The notes under the pieces were generated by a model. That model was given only the letters and a program-made list of their open reading frames with translations. It was not told the origin of the DNA and searched no databases. Positions 44,946-51,865 of a stretch of DNA of 64,000 nt are shown here, one piece after another. The DNA lies in the NCBI GenBank assembly GCA_028245195.1, contig JAOKCF010000004.1, positions 124,001 through 188,000 of the forward strand. Direction: 5' to 3'. Within the stretch, counting starts at the first letter, position 1, and each line of letters begins with the position of its first letter. The stretch is from Vicingaceae bacterium. GTDB taxonomy: Bacteria; Bacteroidota; Bacteroidia; Flavobacteriales_E; Vicingaceae. Both the position numbers and the translations under genes were made by a program.

Positions 44946-46913
44946 ATGAAAGCACTATCAAAATCACGATTTAAACAAGGACTAGAATGTCCTAATAAAC
45001 TCTATTTTTCAAATAGTCCAAATGTTTATCATAATGTTAAAAACGAAGATCCGTTTTTGCAAGCACTCGCTAGTGGTGGTTTTCAAATAGAAGAGTATGC
45101 ACGCTTACAATATCCGGGTGGAATTTTAGTAGACGCACCTTATGAGGGTAATTATTATCAAGATTTAGCAGATCAAACTACTGAACTCTTAAAGCAAGAA
45201 AAGATAATTATTTATGAAGCTGCTTTTTATGTGAAAGATCTATTTATCAGAACGGATGTTCTGGTAAAAAAAGGTAAAAAAATTGAACTTATTGAAGTAA
45301 AAGCAAAATCCATTGACCCAAATAATGACCATAATTTTATTGGGAAAAAAGGTGGTTTGGTAGGTGCCTGGAAGCCTTATTTATTTGATTTGGCTTTTCA
45401 AAGTTATGTAGCCCAACTTTGTTTACCCACTTATGAAATCAATCCTTACTTATGTCTAGTTAACAAAACGAAAGCAGCTACTGTAGAAGGCTTAAATCAA
45501 CAATTTAGAGTCAAACAAAATTCTGATAAACGAACTGGTGTAGATGTTTTGGTAGATGATGTAAGACAGCTAGGAGATAATCTGCTGCATTTGGAAGATT
45601 TGACAGAGGTGGTTGATAAAATACATAAAAACTACTTTAAATATTACGATAATCTAAATTTTAATGAAGCCATAAAGTTATTGCGCAAAATTAGAATTAA
45701 GGATTATTATCCCAATTGGCCAACACAGTTTGGAGCTTGTAAAAAGTGTGAATTTAAGAAAGGCGAAAGTGAAAAAGGTCAATTAAAGCAATCTGGTTTT
45801 GAATATTGTTTGAAAACACAACATCAATGGACTGATTTAGACTTTGCTAAACCTAACATTTTTAATGTTTGGGATTTAAAAGATCCAAAAATAATGGAGC
45901 AGGGGCTACTTTTTAAATCTCAACTGACCCCAGAGCATATCAAATACAAAGAGACTGCCGGAAAACTACATCGTACCGAACGGCAGTGGCTGCAAATTGA
46001 AAAAGAACGAGATGGTGATTTTACAGAGTTTATTGATAAAGCCGGTTTAAGGGCTGAAATGGACACTTGGCTATTCCCGCTTCACTTCATAGATTTTGAA
46101 ACATCAACAGTGCCGCTACCCTTCCATTTAGGACGCAAGCCTTATGAGCAAATAGCCTTTCAGTTTTCACATCATATTTATTATGAAGATGGCCGCATTG
46201 AACATGCTAATGAATATATCAATACCAATCCTGGGGAATTCCCGAATTTCAAATTCATTGAGCATTTAAAAAAGGCTTTATCGAACGATGACGGCACAAT
46301 TTTTAGATATTCAACGCATGAAAATACGATCCTTAATTCGATTAGAGATCAATTGAAATCTAGTCAATACCAAAAAAAAGAGTCTCTTATTGCATTCATA
46401 GAATCGATTTGCCATTCAAAAAGTGAACATCCTGACCCTTGGTTACAACCTAAAAGAGATATGGTTGACCTATGTGATATGGTAAAAAAGTACTATTACA
46501 ATCCACATACCAAAGGATCTAATTCTATTAAAAAAGTACTCCCTGCGGTATTAAAATCAAGCACGATCGTAAAAGAAAAGTATGGTCAACCTATTGGTGA
46601 AATTGCCGTTTCAAGTCAAAATTTTGATACAACTCATATTTGGTTAAAAAAAGAAGATGCTGAAATTATCAGTCCTTACAAAATGTTGCCAGAGGTATTT
46701 GAAGGTATAAGTTCTGATGAAATTGAAGCAAATGTATCTGATATTGAGAATGTTGAAGATGGTGGTGCAGCTTTAACAGCTTATGGCAAGATTCAATATA
46801 CAGATATGTCTGATAAGGAGCGAAAAGAAATTGCAGATGCACTTAAGCGTTATTGTGAGTTAGATACTTTAGCTATGGTAATGATTTATGAGCATTTAAA
46901 ATCAATTATTTAA
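44946..46913 (+). CDS. DUF2779 protein: Cas4/RecB-like Fe-S nuclease half plus DEDD-exonuclease-like half (operon gene 4)
   Basis: A 655-aa protein. The N-terminal half begins LSKSRFKQGLECPNKLYFS, carries a PD-(D/E)xK-like stretch (IRTDVLV and LIEVKAKS), and ends with three cysteines, CKKCEF and FEYC, which with the first Cys fit the 4Fe-4S arrangement of Cas4 and AddB-type nucleases. The C-terminal half is the DUF2779 region: FIDFETSTVPLPFHLGRKPYEQIAFQFSHH has the D-x-E of DEDD 3'-5' exonucleases; FRYSTHENTIL, RDMVDLCDMVKKYYY and YCELDTLAMVMIYEHL supply later Asp positions. Both activities are inferred from motifs. It starts 69 nt after gene 3, and gene 5 follows after 10 nt. Confidence 0.85.
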   Translation: MKALSKSRFKQGLECPNKLYFSNSPNVYHNVKNEDPFLQALASGGFQIEEYARLQYPGGILVDAPYEGNYYQDLADQTTELLKQEKIIIYEAAFYVKDLFIRTDVLVKKGKKIELIEVKAKSIDPNNDHNFIGKKGGLVGAWKPYLFDLAFQSYVAQLCLPTYEINPYLCLVNKTKAATVEGLNQQFRVKQNSDKRTGVDVLVDDVRQLGDNLLHLEDLTEVVDKIHKNYFKYYDNLNFNEAIKLLRKIRIKDYYPNWPTQFGACKKCEFKKGESEKGQLKQSGFEYCLKTQHQWTDLDFAKPNIFNVWDLKDPKIMEQGLLFKSQLTPEHIKYKETAGKLHRTERQWLQIEKERDGDFTEFIDKAGLRAEMDTWLFPLHFIDFETSTVPLPFHLGRKPYEQIAFQFSHHIYYEDGRIEHANEYINTNPGEFPNFKFIEHLKKALSNDDGTIFRYSTHENTILNSIRDQLKSSQYQKKESLIAFIESICHSKSEHPDPWLQPKRDMVDLCDMVKKYYYNPHTKGSNSIKKVLPAVLKSSTIVKEKYGQPIGEIAVSSQNFDTTHIWLKKEDAEIISPYKMLPEVFEGISSDEIEANVSDIENVEDGGAALTAYGKIQYTDMSDKERKEIADALKRYCELDTLAMVMIYEHLKSII

Positions 46914-46923
46914 TGGACTTTCT

Positions 46924-47268
46924 ATGCAAAACCCTAACTTTTTAACGGAACTGATGCAAATCTGGCTCGCACAATATGCTAATAATCAAGGAAATTCACT
47001 TACAACTATGGGTTTGTTTCATTGGGAATTCCGCCCCAACAAACATAAACCTGAAAAGCTCAGAAGAATTCCAAGAATAGACATGTCTATGGAAATAAAA
47101 AATTCGAGTTTTAAGCATGCGGTTTATTTTTTAGAAATAGATGCTGAAACGCTGCACGTATTTGAATCTTCAGGCATTGCCTTAGGAGGATCAAATATTG
47201 CACATGAATATGCTTTAAAAGAAGAGGTGTTTATTAAAGGAAAAGTTTTAATGAAATCAATTCGTTAA
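46924..47268 (+). CDS. Accessory protein of unknown function, 114 aa (operon gene 5)
   Basis: A 114-aa small soluble protein: helical start (FLTELMQIWLAQYANNQ), a middle with basic residues (PNKHKPEKLRRIPRIDMSMEI) and a strand-rich end (FLEIDAETLHVFESSGIAL). No motif I can name. It starts 10 nt after the nuclease gene and closes the operon. The G-S-N-I-A-H-E-Y-A stretch near the end may form a loop-helix. Real by spacing and codon pattern, function unknown. Confidence 0.65.
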   Translation: MQNPNFLTELMQIWLAQYANNQGNSLTTMGLFHWEFRPNKHKPEKLRRIPRIDMSMEIKNSSFKHAVYFLEIDAETLHVFESSGIALGGSNIAHEYALKEEVFIKGKVLMKSIR

Positions 47269-47408
47269 CTATTAAAATTGATGTAAACAAAAGGACTAAA
47301 GCTTGCATTGTATCGTGGTCATTTCAACCCTACATGTTTCAGTCACCAGAGAAGATTCTTTAAATCCTCTAAAAAGTTTGAACTATCCTCACTTGAGGTC
47401 ACAATAAA

Positions 47409-47443
47409 AGAAGGCAATTAGCAGTTTAAACGCTAGTTGTCTT
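47409..47443 (+). terminator. Probable terminator for the five-gene operon
   Basis: AAGGCAATTAGC pairs with GCTAGTTGTCTT (12 bp with two G-T pairs) around a short loop; T-rich DNA follows. It lies about 140 nt after the last operon gene. Confidence 0.5.
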
Positions 47444-47640
47444 TATTGTTTCCCCATATCTTCCCCACCACAGAGCTTTTTAGAATTATTTGCAGTAAAA
47501 GAGGTTTGACAAAACTCACAATGCTTTACTAGACCAATCTACCCTGTTTAGCTACCACCCCCAATAGAAAATAATTTATAATCTCCCGACTCAATATCGC
47601 AAAGTTGACAGCTACCAAATTTTCTTCTCACCTCACAGGT
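47443..47640 (-). pseudogene. Remnant of a small zinc-ribbon-like protein
   Basis: In one minus-strand frame ending at TAA 47443-47445 the text reads FGSCQLCDIESGDYKLFSIGGGS, stop, TG, stop, IGLVKHCEFCQTSFTAN and KLCGGEDMGK. Two CxxC pairs suggest a zinc ribbon, and the two in-frame stops (TAA and TAG) suggest that it is dead. I cannot name a family. Confidence 0.35.
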
Positions 47641-48199
47641 AAAAACCTGCTCTTAAAAGAACACAGCACTGCCTTTATTTTATAAAAAACATCTAAGCCG
47701 AAAACATTTCTCCTTTATTTCTAAACTGGCCTATAAAGAGATAGATACACATTTAAAATTAAAAAGAATTATCTAGAACTGCAAGATTAATGTAAATTAA
47801 TAGCAGAAACTAAATGTTAAATGGCTCGAATAAATGAAGAATCTTTAAAACAACAGAGTGGTTTCGAAAACTTGTTATAATTATGTATTTTAGATTCAAG
47901 ATGAACATTAACCCTGCCAGTTTTTATACTGACGGATTATAAACGCGCACTGTCCACTCGGCAGGCTTCTATGAGACACAACTTTTAGTGGCATCGGAGT
48001 GTCGAGACCATACAGGTATGAATGACATACAACAAAAGAAGTTTACTATCTGCCTAACAGGCGATTGCTTTTTTGTTGATAGATTAGGATTCCTTTTTTC
48101 ATAAGGAACTAACAAGAGCCAAATAGTTCTGTTTTTAGATTGATTATTGACTTTTTAATAGAGTTGTGTGTTTTAATCGCATTTAGTGTTCACAGAGGC

Positions 48200-49084
48200 T
48201 TAATTTGCCGATTTCAACACATAAATTTGAGATGAGTACCCGCCATTAGAGGTCGCTTTGCTATTAGACTTTAACCCGGTAAGGAAGGCGGATAATAAAT
48301 TTTGATTTCCATTCTTGTATTTCTCGCTTAGCATACTTACATAAAAAGAGTCAAACTTCATTGGCAAAGTTTTTTCAACAACTAAGCCGTGTTTAGCTGC
48401 TAGCGCTTTTACATCAAGTTCTGAGAAATGATATAAATGTCGAGGAACATCGTAAGCAGCCCAATGTTCTTTATATTTTTGAGCATCATAGGACTTAAGG
48501 TTTGGAACAGCAATTAGTATATGACCATCTTTTTTAATTAGACGCTTCAGCTCAGCAATTCTTTCATTTAAATGATAAACATGTTCTAGAACATGCCACA
48601 TGGTAATGAAATCAAAGCTTTCCGAATCTAAAGTTTGAAGGTGTTTCTCCCCTTTCACAGACAGGTGAAAGTTCTCGATTGCTTGACGCTTTGCGCTTTC
48701 TGATGGCTCTATACCTTGCACGTTATATCCGCGTTGCTTTGACCTTCCTAAAAACTCTCCGGTTCCGCAACCAATATCAAGAACGTCTCTACCATTGCTT
48801 AAACTTTTTAATAGGTTCACTTTTTTATCTAACGTATAGTTTCTCACTTTTTGGTACAAAACGTTAATCAATCCTTCAGATGTATTGCTGTGAGATATGT
48901 AATCATCTGATTCGTAATATCCTCCTACTTCCGATTCGAGAGGAGCTGGATTTGTAAATGCGAAGTTGCAATTTGCGCACTTCACTATATTAAACGTTTG
49001 GTCGCTGCCAGTATTATCATTACAGGTTAGAAAGTGGGTAAAGCTTGTTGCATTGCAAACTGGGCAATTGGTGTAAGTTTTCAT
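48200..49084 (-). CDS. Class I SAM-dependent methyltransferase with N-terminal zinc finger
   Basis: A 294-aa protein. The N-terminus has two CxxC pairs (CPVCNATSF and CANCNFAFTNPAP), as in zinc-binding methyltransferases, then a Rossmann methylase core with DVLDIGCGTGEFLGRSK (motif I), GIEPSESAKR (acidic loop) and DFITMWHVLEHVYH. The target is unknown; related proteins modify sugars, small molecules or lipids. It lies 28 nt downstream of mnmG on the same strand and a parS-like site fills the gap. The mnmG-methyltransferase order occurs in other Bacteroidota. Confidence 0.88.
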   Translation of the reverse strand: MKTYTNCPVCNATSFTHFLTCNDNTGSDQTFNIVKCANCNFAFTNPAPLESEVGGYYESDDYISHSNTSEGLINVLYQKVRNYTLDKKVNLLKSLSNGRDVLDIGCGTGEFLGRSKQRGYNVQGIEPSESAKRQAIENFHLSVKGEKHLQTLDSESFDFITMWHVLEHVYHLNERIAELKRLIKKDGHILIAVPNLKSYDAQKYKEHWAAYDVPRHLYHFSELDVKALAAKHGLVVEKTLPMKFDSFYVSMLSEKYKNGNQNLLSAFLTGLKSNSKATSNGGYSSQIYVLKSAN

Positions 49085-49090
49085 ATATAG

Positions 49091-49106
49091 TGTTTCACGT
49101 GGAACG
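49091..49106. promoter_or_regulatory. parS-like ParB-binding site 1
   Basis: TGTTTCACGTGGAACG; its reverse complement CGTTCCACGTGAAACA agrees with the common bacterial parS consensus TGTTNCACGTGAAACA in 15 of 16 positions. It lies in the gap between mnmG and the methyltransferase gene. Confidence 0.75.
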
Positions 49107-49112
49107 CTTGTT

Positions 49113-50975
49113 TTATCTGCCGAAATGAATCAGTAAAACCGATATGTCTGAAGGGGAAACCCCGCTAATTCGAGAGGCTTGACCTATAGTTTTGGGTTGA
49201 ATTTTTGATAGTTTTTCTCTAGCCTCGGATGAGATTGAGGAAAGTTTGTGGTAGTTAAAGTCATCTTTGATAACGACATCTTCGAGACGATTTAGTTTAT
49301 CGGCCATGTCTCTTTCTCTTCCAATATAGCCGTTGTATTTAATTTTAATTTCGGCTTGCTCTATGCAGTCTTGCGGGAAGTTTGCTAATGCTCTTCCTTC
49401 GGCGGGAAGGCCCTTGATAACGGAATCTAAAGTAACTTGAGGTCGTGATATTATAGATGATAGCTTCACTCTTTGTTTAATCTCGCTTGTTCCCGATTCT
49501 CGCAGAAAGTTATTCACTTCCTTGGGGTCAATGCTTGTTTTGTTCAAGTGTTTTAGAATATCTTCAGTTGTTTTTTCTTTGTGTTCTAACGCGTGTAATC
49601 TTCCTTTAGACGCTAAGCCAATTTCGTGTGAGAGTTTGGTAAGTCGGGAATCAGCATTGTCTTGACGAAGTAATATTCTGTACTCTGCTCGAGAAGTAAA
49701 CATTCGATATGGTTCCTCAGTGCCTTTAGTTATTAGGTCGTCAATTAATACGCCGATGTAAGCTTGATCTCGACGAAGAATTAACGGATCTCTTTGTTGC
49801 ACTTTAAGGCTGGCATTAATTCCTGCCATTAATCCTTGACCACCCGCCTCCTCATAACCTGTGGTTCCATTAATTTGTCCTGCAAAATACAAGTTATCGA
49901 TTAACTTAGTTTCTAGTGTATGTTTTAATTGTGTAGGTGGAAAGTAGTCGTATTCTATAGCATAGCCAGGCCTAAACAAGCGGGCATTCTCAAATCCTTC
50001 AATATGTCTTATAGCTTCAAATTGCACATCCATCGGTAGCGAGGTGCTAAATCCATTAACGTAAATCTCAACCGTATTCCAGCCCTCAGGCTCTACGAAT
50101 ATTTGGTGTCTTTCTCTTTCAGCAAAGCGTACAATTTTATCTTCTATGGAAGGGCAGTATCTGGGGCCTGTTCCCTCAATCGCCCCACTAAACATCGGAG
50201 ATCTATTTAATCCACTTTCTAAAATCTCGTGAACTTTTTTGTTGGTATAAGTTATGTGGCAGCTTCTTTGTTCAGCAAGTGGTTTTGTATCAGTAAATGA
50301 AAATTTGGAAGGAAAATCATCTCCTCTTTGCTCTGCCATTTTGGAATAATTTAGTGATCTACCATCAACGCGGGGAGGGGTTCCAGTTTTCATTCTGCCA
50401 TGGTCAAAACCAAAATTTTTCATTTGTTCAGTTATTCCAGTTGAATTTCGCTCAGCAGCGCGCCCTCCTCCAAAGTTTTTCTGTCCTACATGAATAAGGC
50501 CGTTTAAAAAGGTTCCGTTCGTTAAAACAACGGATTTGGCTTTGATTATCATTCCTAATGAGGTCTCTACACCGGTAACTTTGGCACCGTTGGAAGTTAT
50601 GCCGACAACTGTATCTTGCCAGAAGTCAACATTGGAGGTCTGTTCTAGCATTAATCGCCATTCTTGAGCAAATAACCATCTGTCACTTTGAACTCGTGGA
50701 CTCCACATAGCTGGACCCTTGGAAAGATTGAGCATTCTGAATTGCACCGCTGTTCGGTCTGATATAATACCAGAATATCCTCCCATCGCGTCTATTTCTC
50801 GAATAATTTGCCCCTTGGCAACACCGCCCATGGCAGGGTTGCATGACATTTGTGCAATAGTTGACATGTTCATGGTAATCAACAGAACTGAAGAGCCCAA
50901 GTTGGCGGCTGCAGCTGCAGCTTCACAACCTGCATGGCCTCCTCCTACAACAATAACATCATATTTCTTTAACAT
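49113..50975 (-). CDS. mnmG: tRNA uridine-34 5-carboxymethylaminomethyl modification enzyme MnmG
   Basis: A 620-aa FAD protein that with MnmE modifies U34 of several tRNAs. It begins YDVIVVGGGHAGCEAAAAAANLG (FAD-binding), has CNPAMGGVAKGQIIREIDAMGG, RVQSDRWLFAQEWR, LTNGTFLNGLIHVG and GQINGTTGYEEAGGQGLMAG, and a C-terminal helical domain with GQASRISGVSPSDISVLL. Full length and intact. It lies between two parS-like sites, 44 nt downstream of ybeY. In many bacteria mnmG (gidA) lies near oriC, and the parS sites support this here. Confidence 0.97.
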   Translation of the reverse strand: MLKKYDVIVVGGGHAGCEAAAAAANLGSSVLLITMNMSTIAQMSCNPAMGGVAKGQIIREIDAMGGYSGIISDRTAVQFRMLNLSKGPAMWSPRVQSDRWLFAQEWRLMLEQTSNVDFWQDTVVGITSNGAKVTGVETSLGMIIKAKSVVLTNGTFLNGLIHVGQKNFGGGRAAERNSTGITEQMKNFGFDHGRMKTGTPPRVDGRSLNYSKMAEQRGDDFPSKFSFTDTKPLAEQRSCHITYTNKKVHEILESGLNRSPMFSGAIEGTGPRYCPSIEDKIVRFAERERHQIFVEPEGWNTVEIYVNGFSTSLPMDVQFEAIRHIEGFENARLFRPGYAIEYDYFPPTQLKHTLETKLIDNLYFAGQINGTTGYEEAGGQGLMAGINASLKVQQRDPLILRRDQAYIGVLIDDLITKGTEEPYRMFTSRAEYRILLRQDNADSRLTKLSHEIGLASKGRLHALEHKEKTTEDILKHLNKTSIDPKEVNNFLRESGTSEIKQRVKLSSIISRPQVTLDSVIKGLPAEGRALANFPQDCIEQAEIKIKYNGYIGRERDMADKLNRLEDVVIKDDFNYHKLSSISSEAREKLSKIQPKTIGQASRISGVSPSDISVLLIHFGR

Positions 50976-50987
50976 ACCTGGTGATTT

Positions 50988-51003
50988 TGTTTCACGTGAA
51001 ACG
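50988..51003. promoter_or_regulatory. parS-like ParB-binding site 2
   Basis: TGTTTCACGTGAAACG agrees with TGTTNCACGTGAAACA in 15 of 16 positions. It lies 13 nt upstream of the mnmG ATG, in the gap to ybeY, and a half-site-like TTTCGTGAAA follows at 51004-51013. Confidence 0.78.
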
Positions 51004-51019
51004 TTTCGTGAAATTATTT

Positions 51020-51448
51020 TTAATCAGCGTACAAAGTTAGATAAAAATCCTCTTTAGCCCTTATTTCTTCAACTTCTTCGGGAGTTTTGTCATTGTACCC
51101 TAGCAAGTGCAAAATACCATGAATTATCACCCGTCTTAGCTCTTGCAGAAAGTCAATTTTATAAGAAGCTGCATTCTCTTTTACTCTATCGATACTGATA
51201 AACAAGTCTCCTGCGATTATGTCGTTTTCAACATAATTGAAAGTCACAATGTCAGTAAAGGTATCGTGATTAAGGTATGTTTTATTGATTTCTAACAGAT
51301 ACTCATCAGTACAAAGAATGCAATTAACATCGCCTAAGTCTTTGCCTTCTGCAATAACAGAATTGTGCATCCAAATAGCAATTCTCTCTTTTCTTAAATT
51401 TGGTACAGCAACCTCTTCAAGGTGGAAAATGACAGAACCATCCGGCAT
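51020..51448 (-). CDS. ybeY: Endoribonuclease YbeY (rRNA maturation factor)
   Basis: A 142-aa zinc enzyme for 16S rRNA 3' end maturation and ribosome quality control. Typical blocks are INKTYLNHDTFTDIVTFNYVE, DLFISIDRVKENA and the zinc motif RRVIIHGILHLLGYNDKT, in which the third ligand is Asp rather than His, as is usual in Bacteroidota. It follows the HATPase gene by 3 nt and precedes mnmG. Intact. Confidence 0.93.
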   Translation of the reverse strand: MPDGSVIFHLEEVAVPNLRKERIAIWMHNSVIAEGKDLGDVNCILCTDEYLLEINKTYLNHDTFTDIVTFNYVENDIIAGDLFISIDRVKENAASYKIDFLQELRRVIIHGILHLLGYNDKTPEEVEEIRAKEDFYLTLYAD

Positions 51449-51451
51449 GGA

Positions 51452-51865
51452 TTAAACAATATTAAAAGTTAAGACAACCTTTGAGCCATCTAGCTCATAA
51501 GCTATTTTGTCTGCTAAACTTTCCATTATAAAGATTCCTCTTCCGTCAATTTTTTCGATATTATCAGGGTGAGTAGGGTCGGGAACATTCTCAAAATCAA
51601 AGCCGGAACCTTTATTCATAATCGTAAACTGGTACTCTTCTGCCCCCAACTCGAATGAGAATTCTACTGATTTATTAGCATTAAGTTTATTGCCATGCTT
51701 GATGGCATTATTCATCCCTTCAGAAATAGAAACAAGAATATTTCCAAAGATCTCTTCAGAAATACCAAACTCTTCTTTAAGTGACTCAATAATTTGTTCC
51801 ACTTTAGCTAGAGACTCAATAGTTGAATCTAATGTATAGTGTTTTATAGTAGAGCTTGTCATCAT
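51452..51865 (-). CDS. RsbW-like anti-sigma/HATPase protein
   Basis: A 137-aa single-domain GHKL ATPase of the RsbW/SpoIIAB type. The N-box is SEGMNNAIKHGNKL, the G1-like box DGRGIFIMESLAD. There is no histidine phosphoacceptor, so it is a serine-kinase or anti-sigma-like regulator rather than a sensor kinase. No sigma or anti-anti-sigma factor lies in the window. It overlaps the DUF4175 gene by 4 nt and precedes ybeY by 3 nt, so it is co-transcribed with them; the order DUF4175-HATPase-ybeY-mnmG is common in the phylum. Confidence 0.85.
   Translation of the reverse strand: MMTSSTIKHYTLDSTIESLAKVEQIIESLKEEFGISEEIFGNILVSISEGMNNAIKHGNKLNANKSVEFSFELGAEEYQFTIMNKGSGFDFENVPDPTHPDNIEKIDGRGIFIMESLADKIAYELDGSKVVLTFNIV

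Larger units (their letters stand above)
47269..48199. other. Non-coding, decayed DNA at the right end of the accessory region
   Basis: This 931-nt stretch holds no intact gene. It contains the ATCCT/GAGGTCAC partial tRNA-end repeat (47385-47402), a terminator-like hairpin at 47409-47443, a two-CxxC reading-frame remnant on the minus strand, and a compound hairpin at 48030-48078 (CAACAAAA/TTTTGTTG outer, GCCT/AGGC inner). The rest is AT-rich without features I can name. Confidence 0.5.

Noticed and set aside
44946-46913. Cas4-like domain as part of a CRISPR-Cas system
   Set aside because: No CRISPR repeat array and no cas1, cas2 or effector gene is present; the second half fits DUF2779.
41488-48199. 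Integrative element or prophage
   Set aside because: No integrase, recombinase, relaxase, transposase or phage structural gene is visible; only weak tRNA-end repeats suggest past integration.
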